Assembly: GCF_009729415.1 (NCBI RefSeq)
Contig: NZ_MPKW01000033.1
Coordinates: forward strand, 1-64,000
Reading direction: 5' to 3'
Source: Mycolicibacterium sp. CBMA 234
GTDB taxonomy: Bacteria > Actinomycetota > Actinomycetes > Mycobacteriales > Mycobacteriaceae
Length of the DNA: 64,000 nt
The notes under the pieces are model-generated. The model had not been told where the DNA came from, did no database searches, and saw nothing but the letters and a program-made list of their open reading frames with translations. Below, one piece after another: positions 25,178 through 33,300 of the stretch. The first letter of the stretch is position 1; every line of letters starts with the position of its first letter. The translations under genes were made by a program, and so were the position numbers.

Positions 25178-26976
25178 GGGGTCACTCCGTCGATGTGCGT
25201 GGCGAGCCATAGTTCCAACAATCCGATCTGCCACAACGGATTTCCCCGCAGTGGCGTGAGGTTGCCGTTGGGGTCGGCGAGCATCTCGGTAACTGCGTCG
25301 GGGGCAAACAGGCCACGGTCCCGCGCAGCTCGGCTGTGCAGCGCGTCCCGAACGAGGTCCAGGTACGGTCCGGCCAGGTGTTTGAGTGCGGGCACCGGGA
25401 AGTAACCCTTGGGCCGGTCGATGACATCGTGCGGAATGATCTTGCGCGCAGCTTCTTTCAGCACGCCTTTACCGCCCTGGGCCGTCTTCAGCTCCGGCGG
25501 ACAGGTCGCCGCCAGCTCGACCAGTTCGTGGTCGAGGAACGGCACGCGGCCTTCCAGGCCCCACGCCATGGTCATGTTGTCGACGCGTTTCACCGGATCG
25601 TCGACGAGCATGACGGTGGTGTCGAGCCGTAAGGCGCGGTCGGTCGCGGTTGCCGCCCCGGGGTGGGTGAAATTCTGCAGGACAAACGCGCCCGCGGCAT
25701 CGTGTTCGAGGCGCCACTGCGGCTGCAGCAGCCGGTTGACCGCGGCATGGCTGCGGTCGAAGAACGCGGCCCTATAGCGAGCCAGCGCGGCCGTCGGATC
25801 GTCCGCAGCGGCGTGCGCCATCGGCGGGTACCAGTGGTAGCCGGCAAAGATCTCGTCGGCACCCTGCCCGGACTGCACGACCTTGACGTGCTGGCTGACC
25901 TCCTGCGACAGCAGGTAGAAAGCCACGCAATCGTGGCTCATCATCGGCTCGCTCATGGCGCCGATGGCGCCAGAGAGGGCCGGCAGCATGCGCGACGAGT
26001 CGATGCGAATCTGGTGGTGATCGGTGTCGAAATGCCGCGCGATGACGTCCGAATACTTGAACTCGTCGCCTTCCTCACCCCCGGCCGATTCAAACCCGAT
26101 GGAGAACGTGGCGAGCCCGTGTTGACCAGCCTCGGCAAGCAAGCCCACGATCAGGCTGGAATCCAGGCCCCCGGACAGCAGGCACCCCACCGGGACATCG
26201 GCCACCAGACGCCGTTCGACTGCGGTCCGCAGTGACGCCAGGACCGCGTCCCGCCAGTCCTGCTCGGACCAGCCGACTTGCTCGACCGACCGCTCGAAAA
26301 CCGGTTCCCAGTAGGTGGTTTCGGTCCTCCTGCCATCCGGCTCGATGCGCATGATGGTGCCGGGCGGCAGCTTGCTCACGCCCCGCAGGATGGTGCGCGG
26401 CGCCGGAACCACCGAATGAAAACTCAAATAGTGTTGCAGTGCAATGGGATCGAGCTCAGTATCGACACCGCCAGCGGCCACCAGAGCCGGCAACGACGAC
26501 GCAAAGCGCAGGGCCCCTCCCGGAGCGTCGCACCAATACAGCGGCTTGACGCCAAGCCGGTCGCGAGCCAACAGCAGGCGGCCCGACTCAGTTTCCGCGA
26601 CGGCGAATGCGAACATCCCGTAGAGATGGTCGACGACCCGCTCACCCCATTCGCGGTAGCCCTTAAGGACCACCTCGGTGTCGCTGTGCGAAAAGAATCG
26701 ATAGCCCTTAGCTGAAAGTTCTTTCCGCAGTTGCGGATAGTTGTATATGCAGCCGTTGAACACGACCGTGAGCCCGAGCTCCGGATCGTGCATCGGCTGA
26801 TGCCCATGACTGGACAGATCGATGATGGCCAGACGTCGGTGGCCGAGAGCCACCCCGTCCCGAACCCATAAACCACTGCTATCTGGACCACGTGATGCCA
26901 AAGAATCAGTCATGGCGGCCACTGCCGCCAAGTCAGCACCACGGCCCCAGGCGATTTCGCCGGCAATGCCGCACAT
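25174..26976 (-). CDS. asnO: N-acetylglutaminylglutamine amidotransferase (AsnB family), 600 aa
   Basis: Class II glutamine amidotransferase. MCGIAGEIAWG gives the N-terminal Cys nucleophile; LASRGPDSSGLWV and RLAIIDLSSHGHQPM follow. The synthetase half has the PP-loop LLSGGLDSSLIVGLLAEAG and HFDTDHHQI. It amidates N-acetylglutaminylglutamine to NAGGN. ATG 26976, with AAGGGAG upstream, is required so that Cys2 is exposed. It is the first gene of the asnO-ngg-peptidase operon. A SigF-like promoter lies at 27018-27045. Confidence 0.92.
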   Translation of the reverse strand: MCGIAGEIAWGRGADLAAVAAMTDSLASRGPDSSGLWVRDGVALGHRRLAIIDLSSHGHQPMHDPELGLTVVFNGCIYNYPQLRKELSAKGYRFFSHSDTEVVLKGYREWGERVVDHLYGMFAFAVAETESGRLLLARDRLGVKPLYWCDAPGGALRFASSLPALVAAGGVDTELDPIALQHYLSFHSVVPAPRTILRGVSKLPPGTIMRIEPDGRRTETTYWEPVFERSVEQVGWSEQDWRDAVLASLRTAVERRLVADVPVGCLLSGGLDSSLIVGLLAEAGQHGLATFSIGFESAGGEEGDEFKYSDVIARHFDTDHHQIRIDSSRMLPALSGAIGAMSEPMMSHDCVAFYLLSQEVSQHVKVVQSGQGADEIFAGYHWYPPMAHAAADDPTAALARYRAAFFDRSHAAVNRLLQPQWRLEHDAAGAFVLQNFTHPGAATATDRALRLDTTVMLVDDPVKRVDNMTMAWGLEGRVPFLDHELVELAATCPPELKTAQGGKGVLKEAARKIIPHDVIDRPKGYFPVPALKHLAGPYLDLVRDALHSRAARDRGLFAPDAVTEMLADPNGNLTPLRGNPLWQIGLLELWLATHIDGVTP

Positions 26977-27497
26977 GGTGGAAGTCAGCTCCCTTGATGG
27001 ACGTATCCGGTTCCACCGTACCCGATGTTCACCGTCGACGTAACCGTCAATCAAATATGAACCGCTGCAATATGTTTGCTCATTTTGGTTTCAGCGACCC
27101 GGTTGACGGGAAGGACAGTATTTGGTGCGCGAACCCGCTCCTGCCACTACGACCTGGGATTTTTCGTTGATTTCCAATCGATTTCGCAGGCCTATATTCA
27201 CCTGGTTGGCTACTCAGTGCCGCCATTGCCGACTTGTGTCATCAATGTGGCTGCGCTGCTACCTGATTGGATGAACAGACTGCGTCGCGAACGACAGGTA
27301 TCGAGCTCGCCAAAAACAACTCCCCTCGGTGACATGACGACACGCCATGCGCCATCCCCACCTGGATACCCCGCAGCGGCCGGCCCGAAACCCGCGCCCG
27401 AACATCGTCAGCACGTTCACAGGTCACCGGAGGAGGCGATCGTCGTCAATATCCCTGAGCTGTAAGCACTTTCGGACGAATGCGAGAAACCTGAGAC
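26977..27497. other. Intergenic region upstream of the NAGGN operon, 521 bp
   Basis: Less GC-rich than its surroundings. A SigF-like promoter lies at 27018-27045. The remaining 450 bases contain no gene that I can support: an open frame at 27076-27465 (+) has no ribosome-binding site and atypical codon use. No clear RNA structure was found. Confidence 0.55.
27018..27045 (-). promoter_or_regulatory. SigF-like promoter of the NAGGN operon
   Basis: On the minus strand GGTTA (27045-27041), 17 bases, then GGGTAC (27023-27018): one mismatch from the SigF consensus. The implied 5' leader to ATG 26976 is about 35 bases. Confidence 0.5.
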
Positions 27498-28166
27498 TCA
27501 GTGCGCATCGAGAAAGGCGATGACTGCCAGAACGCGCCGGTGGTCCTCGCCGCTGTCGGGCAGATTCAGCTTGCTGAGGATGCTCCGCACGTGCTTCTCG
27601 ACGGTGCCTTCGGTCACCCAAAGCTGATGGCTGATACCGGCATTCGACCGTCCCTCGGCCATCAGCGCCAGGACCTCACGTTCACGTTCGGTCAACGCCG
27701 CCAAGGGATCTTCGCGCCGTTGCGCGGAAAACAGTTCCTGCACCAGAGCGGGATCCACCACGGACGCCCCGTTGGTGATGCGGCGCAGCGTCTCGAGGAA
27801 ATCAGTCACATCGATGACCCTGCTTTTGAGCAGGTAGCCAATGCTCCGCCCGCCGCTCAGCAGTTCCATTGCGTGCTCGACGTCGACGTGCGCCGATAAC
27901 ACCAGGATCGCGACATCGGGTAGCTCGTCGCGAATCGCCCTGGCGGCGTCGAGGCCCTCCGTTGTGTGCGTGGGCGGCATCCGGATATCGGTTATCACCA
28001 GGTCCGCGCTAGTTTCGCGTACCAGCGCGGGCAGCTCTCGGCTGTCCCCAGCCTGCCCGACGACGGTGAATCCCGCCCCGGCCAGCAGGCTCGCGATACC
28101 TTCCCGAAGCAGTACATCGTCATCAGCGATGACGACGCGCGTCGTATCTCCGTCTGGTACGTCCAC
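27498..28166 (-). CDS. NarL/FixJ-family response regulator, 222 aa
   Basis: Receiver domain at residues 8-125: VVIADDDVLLREGI with acidic residues, the phospho-acceptor Asp in LVITDIRMPP, and Lys in GYLLKSRV. A LuxR helix-turn-helix fills the end (LTEREREVLALMAEGRSNAG, TEGTVEKHVRSILSKLNL). The GTG at 28166 is the start. The probable partner is the HisKA_3 kinase at 28991, encoded on the opposite strand beyond two small exported-protein genes. Confidence 0.88.
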   Translation of the reverse strand: MDVPDGDTTRVVIADDDVLLREGIASLLAGAGFTVVGQAGDSRELPALVRETSADLVITDIRMPPTHTTEGLDAARAIRDELPDVAILVLSAHVDVEHAMELLSGGRSIGYLLKSRVIDVTDFLETLRRITNGASVVDPALVQELFSAQRREDPLAALTEREREVLALMAEGRSNAGISHQLWVTEGTVEKHVRSILSKLNLPDSGEDHRRVLAVIAFLDAH

Positions 28167-28445
28167 GTATATCCCGTTCGCCTGTCTGCTCGTCTCGCCC
28201 CCGCCGGCCGGCGCGCCGTCAGACGCCGGACATGCCGTTCACTGCCTTCATTTTGCATTGCACCGGCACCGCGCCGTGCGTTGTCACAGGATATCGCCCG
28301 GGCCCACTGGCAGGGGGTGCGCGTTGCAGCTAGCCCTACCCCGGATTTGGGCGCCAGCATCGACGACGCCGATGGGTTCCCGGAGCAATCTGGATATCAG
28401 CCGCACACGGCGGACAACAGTTTCTAGAACAGCGAAAGTTGGTAG

Positions 28446-28685
28446 ATGACAATGCATATCACCCCGAAGCGCATCGTCCCGCTGGCCGCAACGGCAGCCG
28501 CGGCGCTGGCAATCGTCACGGCGCCGGCAGCGGCCGCCGCCCCATACGCCGCCGGATCGACGGTCACGCAGACCAACGGCAACGCCCAGATCGTGGCGAC
28601 CCCGGGCCCGGCCGCGCAGGAGGCTGGCCAGCTGCAGCAGCCGTTCGGCGGCGACTACGGGTTCCTGCTCTTTCACAACCACTGA
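28446..28685 (+). CDS. Small exported protein, 79 aa
   Basis: Signal peptide MTMHITPKRIVPLAATAAAA with cleavage near AAAAA-PYAA. The mature peptide is only about 45 residues, containing GSTVTQTNGNAQIVATPGP and ending FGGDYGFLLFHNH. No cysteines. I do not recognise it. It is first in a rightward set with another small exported protein (21 bases later) and a histidine kinase. Confidence 0.7.
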   Translation: MTMHITPKRIVPLAATAAAALAIVTAPAAAAAPYAAGSTVTQTNGNAQIVATPGPAAQEAGQLQQPFGGDYGFLLFHNH

Positions 28686-28706
28686 TCCGAAAGCAGAGCA
28701 CCGATC

Positions 28707-28898
28707 ATGAACAAGACGCTGAAGCGCATCACCGTGTGGTTGTCCATCGCCGCGATCGGCGGGGCACTTGTGGTGGCGCCCGTGGCCAGTGCGGATACCA
28801 ACCCGACAGTCTCCGACGGCACCAATTCCTACACCCAGTACCAGAGCGGCTACCACGTCACGAATTCACCAGCGGGCCAGGTCGATCAGTCCTTCTGA
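28707..28898 (+). CDS. Small exported protein, 63 aa
   Basis: Begins MNKTLKRITVWLSIAAIGGA and is probably cut after VASA-DTNP, leaving a mature peptide of about 34 residues rich in Thr, Ser, Asn, Gln and Tyr (NSYTQYQSGYHVTNS). The ribosome-binding site is weak (GAGCACCGATC). Its place between another exported peptide and a membrane sensor kinase suggests, but does not prove, a sensing role. Confidence 0.65.
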   Translation: MNKTLKRITVWLSIAAIGGALVVAPVASADTNPTVSDGTNSYTQYQSGYHVTNSPAGQVDQSF

Positions 28899-28990
28899 CC
28901 CACATCACGAGTCCGCGGATCGCCGTCGGCGCCGCCCCGATCGCGATTAGGGTCAGTAGCGAAAACAGGCAACGACGAGGAAGGCGGCCG

Positions 28991-30535
28991 ATGAGTCCGG
29001 CACGATGGAATCCCGGCATCTACAGCCCACCCTGGTACGTCGGGATCCTCGTTGCCGCAGGGCTGATCGCCGCCGAGATCGCAGTGGTGCGGCTGCTGCA
29101 CGACCCGGCACCGCACAGCACCTACGCCATCGTGTTCATGTTCGGGGTGTTGATCGTCAGCGCCGGCTGGGACTTGGGTATGTCCGTGCCGATGACCATC
29201 GCCAGTGCGCTCGCCTATCTACAGGTCCATCTGGACGGCGGCCCACTGCTGCCGATCAAGCCGGTCGACGCGCTGACCCTCGCCGTGTTTCTCCCCGTCG
29301 CCGGCCTGGCGAATGTCCTTGGCTGGCAACTGCGTAGCCGCGCCCGTGAGGCGCATCGCAGCTGGCGGGTCGCCACCGAAGCGACGGATCGAGTGCGCGA
29401 ACTCGCCGAGCAACAGGGGGCGCTGCGCCGCGTCGCCACCCTGATTGCCGAAGGCAGTTCGCCGTCCGACATATTGTCCAGCGTCACCGACGAAGTCGCC
29501 TCGGTGTTGCACGTCCACAATGCCGCACTCGTGCGTTACGAATCGGATGGCACCGCGACTCTTGTTGCGGCACATGATGAACCGGGGATCAAAACCGTAT
29601 CTGTTGGCACGACATTCACCCTCGACGGTGACGACGTCATCGCGATGGTGCGTGCGACCAGTCGGCCGGCGCGCCTGGACGCCCACGAACAGGCAGCAGG
29701 TTCGACGGCGGCCCAAGTTCGTGACCTGGGCCTGCAGGCCTGCGTTGGTGTCCCCGTCACCGTCGACGGACAGCTGTGGGGTGCGGTGATCGTCGGCTCG
29801 GTCGACCCGGGCGCCCTCCCTGCCGATACCGAAGCGTGCTTGGCCGACTTCGCCGAACTGATCGCCACGGCCATCGCCAATGCGCACGCGCGCGCCGAGC
29901 TCGTCGCCTCCCGCGCCCGCATAGTCACCGCCTCTGACAATGCGCGCCGCAGCATCGAACGCGACCTGCACGACGGCGCCCAACAGCGCCTCGTCACCTT
30001 GGCGCTGCAAGTTCGCACCCTCGAACGGGCGGTCCCGGAGGACCCGTCCGAGCTTGTGCACCGGATCGCCGGCATCGGCGACGGCCTGCGCACCGCCAGC
30101 GACGAGCTGCGGGAACTCGCCCACGGCGTACATCCTGCGATCCTGTCGCGGGGCGGGCTGCGCCCGGCGCTGCGCGACCTCGGTCGACGCGCACCGTTAC
30201 CGGTCGAGGTACACGCGGATGTCCCCAGCCGGCTACCGGAAGCCGTTGAGATCGCCGCCTACTACACCGTCGCCGAAGCTCTCACCAACGCCGCCAAGCA
30301 CGCCAAGGCGTCCGTGGTGACGGTCGACGTCGCGTGCGACACCACGTGCCTGCGGATCACGGTCGCCGACGACGGCGTCGGCGGTGCCGCCCTCGATGCC
30401 GGCAGCGGATTGGTCGGTCTCGAGGACCGCGTGGCGGCACTCGGCGGCAAGCTGCACGTCGCGAGCGCTGTCGGCGTCGGCACCACGTTGCGCGCGGAGA
30501 TGCCACTCACGGTCGGCGGCACAAATGGCAGCTAG
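28991..30535 (+). CDS. Membrane histidine kinase with GAF domain (HisKA_3), 514 aa
   Basis: Begins at ATG 28991 behind GAGGAAGG. Three or four TM helices occupy residues 10-115 (WYVGILVAAGLIAAEIAVV, TYAIVFMFGVLIVSAGW). A GAF domain follows at about 145-305 (LRRVATLIAEGSSPSDILSS, LGLQACVGVPVTVDGQLWG). The HisKA_3 motif ARRSIERDLHDGAQQRLV carries the phospho-His. The HATPase_c domain has AEALTNAAKHA and ITVADDGVGGA. It should phosphorylate a LuxR-type regulator; 27498-28166 is the likely target. Confidence 0.88.
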   Translation: MSPARWNPGIYSPPWYVGILVAAGLIAAEIAVVRLLHDPAPHSTYAIVFMFGVLIVSAGWDLGMSVPMTIASALAYLQVHLDGGPLLPIKPVDALTLAVFLPVAGLANVLGWQLRSRAREAHRSWRVATEATDRVRELAEQQGALRRVATLIAEGSSPSDILSSVTDEVASVLHVHNAALVRYESDGTATLVAAHDEPGIKTVSVGTTFTLDGDDVIAMVRATSRPARLDAHEQAAGSTAAQVRDLGLQACVGVPVTVDGQLWGAVIVGSVDPGALPADTEACLADFAELIATAIANAHARAELVASRARIVTASDNARRSIERDLHDGAQQRLVTLALQVRTLERAVPEDPSELVHRIAGIGDGLRTASDELRELAHGVHPAILSRGGLRPALRDLGRRAPLPVEVHADVPSRLPEAVEIAAYYTVAEALTNAAKHAKASVVTVDVACDTTCLRITVADDGVGGAALDAGSGLVGLEDRVAALGGKLHVASAVGVGTTLRAEMPLTVGGTNGS

Positions 30536-30568
30536 CAGGAATGCCGACGCTCACACCATGGAGCGACA

Positions 30569-30949
30569 ATGCAATACATGACGAACCGTGAATCGTTGCG
30601 TTGCGTCATCGTCGACGACAACGCCGACTTCCTCGCCGCGGCGACGGCACTCCTGGAGCAAGGGGGCATCCGCGTCGTCGGTACCGCGCAGTCGGTCTCG
30701 GATGGATTGCACACAGTGGAACTGCTGCACCCCGACATCGCGCTGGTGGACGTGAATCTGGGCGACGAGTACGGATTCGATCTTGTCGACCAACTGAGTT
30801 CCCTCGCCGGCACCGCCGACGTGACCGCCATTCTGATTTCCACCTTCACTGACTTGCCGGCCGACGACCTCGTCACCGCGACCACTACCCCGCGGTTTCT
30901 GCCAAAGCTCGATCTGTCCGCGAACGCGATCCGCGACATCATCGACTAA
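30569..30949 (+). CDS. Single-domain response regulator, 126 aa
   Basis: Only a receiver domain: CVIVDDNADFLAAATALLEQ, phospho-acceptor Asp in IALVDVNLGDEYGF, Thr/Ser in ILISTFTD and Lys in FLPKLDLS. No output domain, so it may act by protein contact or as a phosphate sink for the kinase 33 bases upstream. GGAG precedes ATG 30569. Confidence 0.82.
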   Translation: MQYMTNRESLRCVIVDDNADFLAAATALLEQGGIRVVGTAQSVSDGLHTVELLHPDIALVDVNLGDEYGFDLVDQLSSLAGTADVTAILISTFTDLPADDLVTATTTPRFLPKLDLSANAIRDIID

Positions 30950-30988
30950 GACCTCTCGCCGAAGGTGAAGACGATCGCGAGATTTCGG

Positions 30989-32336
30989 TCAATTCTCGCG
31001 AGGTTGTTCACGGTGGACCGCGCCCACAACCTCACCTGGCGAGCGGCGTGCCCGGACGGTAATCCAGGCGCCATCGTCGGGGACCAGCGTGACGTGCTTG
31101 AGGCGCTGGCTTTCACCTGCCGCGGTCGTGGTCGCCAATTCGACACGACGCAGCACTTCCCGCAGCACCACGCGCATTTCCACCAGCGCGAACGTGGCAC
31201 CCAGACAGCGCCGGTTACCGCCGCCGAAAGGCAGCCAGGTGGTCGGGGTCGAAGCGCTGCGGTTCCGAATATTGGTCGGCGCTGGCATGAACCAGGCCGA
31301 CACCCGGCGCCACCATGACGCCTTTGGGCAGCTGGCACCCGCCGATGGTCACCGGTTCGGTCAGGACGCGCAGGACGTCGAAGACCACCGGCCGAATCCG
31401 CAGGACTTCCCTGGCGATCGCATCGAGGTATTCGTCACCGGCAGTGTCACCCGCCGCGCTCGCTTGTGCGGCCTCGACCGCTTTGGCCAGCACGTCGGGA
31501 TGACGGACGAGCCGCTCCAGCGCCCAGGACAGGGCCGTTGCCGTGGTGTCGTGGCCCGCGGCCAACAGCGTCATCAGTTGGTCACGCAGCTCGTGATCGG
31601 TGATGTGCCGCCCGTCCTCGTCTGCTGCTCGAATCAGCATCGCCAGGACGTCGGTGCGCTCGCCGATATCCGGGTCGGCGCGCCGGTCAGCGATCTCGGC
31701 GTAGATCAACTCATCCGCCTCGGCCACCCGCTTCCGCACAACGGTCCAGGGCCAGACGCGATAGAGCTCCGGGCGCACAAGCGACAGCGCCGCAACCCAA
31801 TTCAAATCCAGCAACTTTGGCATCACGGTACGGAACGCGGCCAGACGTGCCGGATCGGTTGCGCCGATGACCGTTTGCAGGATCATTTCCAGCGTGAGCG
31901 CCGACATATACGGCGCTACGGCGAATCCTGTTCCCACGGGCCAGGTTTCGATGGACTGTACGGCGATGGCGGCCATGGCTTCAGCCTGGCGGTCGACGGC
32001 CCCACGCGTGAACGGTTTCAGCATCAAGCGCCGCCGGTCCGCGTGCAGATCGTCATCCAGGAGCAGCACGGAGTGCTCCCCCACGAGCCCGGCGAGCATC
32101 GAATTCGCTTCGCCCGCATGGAAAGTGTGCGGACTGCCGGCGAATACCTGCTTGATGTCGTCGGGGTTGGTCAGATACACGACGGTCCCCACGACGGCGA
32201 TGCGCAACGTGAACATCGAGCCGTATCGCCGCTCGCACCGGGCCACATAACCGGGCCAGTCCCGCAACATCAGCAGGGCTTGAACAATCGCCGGCGCCGA
32301 GGGTCCCGGCGGAAGTTTCGCTCTGCGATCGCGCAT
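30989..32336 (-). pseudogene. Cytochrome P450, frameshifted (heme-binding end in another frame)
   Basis: The frame from ATG 32336 encodes an ordinary P450 (LPPGPSAPAIVQALLMLRDW, I-helix LLAAGHDTTATALSWALERL, ExxR in AREVLRIRP) up to SEPQRFDPDHLAAF and a TAA at 31215. The heme-Cys motif TTWLPFGGGNRRCLGATFAL continues in the next frame and runs to 30989. Between the FDP codons (31253-31245) and the TTW codons about ten expected residues are missing and the frame changes. A deletion of roughly 30 bases, not a multiple of three, explains both. The product lacks the heme Cys, so it is inactive unless this is a sequence error. Confidence 0.8.
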
Positions 32337-32439
32337 GGTCGCTCACCCCAATCGATAAGCCGACTCTATTCGTTCACGGCATGGCACGTCTCTGAGCTCT
32401 GCAATATCATCACCGTCAGCGGCAAACTACCGAGGCGGC

Positions 32440-33300
32440 ATGGTGGAACAGAAGCGGCACTGCGTGGCCATTGGCCGCGGCGAAGGACTGGTCGCCCGCA
32501 AGGGTGATGTGCTGATGTATGTCGCCGACACCGCACGAGCAAGAAGCCTGCTGCACGTGCTCGACTCGACTACGCACCCGCAGGCGTTGCCTCAGGAACT
32601 CGCGACGCTGGCGCAGGGCCCCAACTCCGACACCGTCCCGCCATTCGGCGCTCTGGTGCCCACTGGCGACGCACTCCACCTACTCCTGCACGGCGAAGTG
32701 ATCGCCGATATCGAGTTGGGCGGCAGTCACCACCGGGTCAGCGGCAGCAGCCGGTCCCTGGTGCACGAGACGGTTGACCCAAGATTTGACCGGATCACAA
32801 TCTGCACCGCGACAACGACATTCGTGCCGTGTGCCGACACCGACCTGGTCGCCGGTGTGGTGCCCGGCGCGGGCTTCGTCCTGCAGCTGCGCGTGGCCCG
32901 GGCATCCGTGCAACAGCAACCGCCACCAGCGCCCCCGACCATGCGGGCTCGTCCCGTCGCCGGTTCGCTCACCGCTGATGACGGGGCTGTCTATCCGCTG
33001 GACCGTGCGTACGTCATCGGGCGCAACCCGATGATCGATCCCGCGGTCCACAACGCGTCGGCCTCCCCCATCAGCCTGCCCGACGATCCGCAGGTATCGC
33101 GGGTGCATGCCTATGTGACCGTCACCGGCGGCCAAGTGATGGTGCGCGACGCCCAGACCGCGGGCGGTACGTACATCGCCGCGCCCGGGGACCAGGTGTG
33201 GACGCCGGTCGGCGATCAGCCCGTCGAACTCAAGCCTGGCTGCTATCTGCGGATCGGCCAGAAGATCCTGACCCACCAGGTGGTCGCCCCGGTTCAGTGA
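32440..33300 (+). CDS. FHA-domain protein, 286 aa
   Basis: The C-terminal 110 residues are a forkhead-associated domain: YPLDRAYVIGRNPMID, VSRVHAYVTVTGGQVMVRDA and GGTYIAAPGD. It should bind phospho-threonine. The N-terminal 150 residues are a domain that I do not recognise (LVARKGDVLMYVADTARARS), joined by a Pro-rich linker (QQQPPPAPPT). Its 3' end overlaps the convergent FHA-redox gene by 7 bases, and a Ser/Thr kinase gene lies beyond that. Confidence 0.85.
   Translation: MVEQKRHCVAIGRGEGLVARKGDVLMYVADTARARSLLHVLDSTTHPQALPQELATLAQGPNSDTVPPFGALVPTGDALHLLLHGEVIADIELGGSHHRVSGSSRSLVHETVDPRFDRITICTATTTFVPCADTDLVAGVVPGAGFVLQLRVARASVQQQPPPAPPTMRARPVAGSLTADDGAVYPLDRAYVIGRNPMIDPAVHNASASPISLPDDPQVSRVHAYVTVTGGQVMVRDAQTAGGTYIAAPGDQVWTPVGDQPVELKPGCYLRIGQKILTHQVVAPVQ

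Noticed and set aside
27076-27465. 129-codon open frame upstream of the NAGGN operon
   Set aside because: No ribosome-binding site, codon use unlike the neighbours, no recognisable motif.
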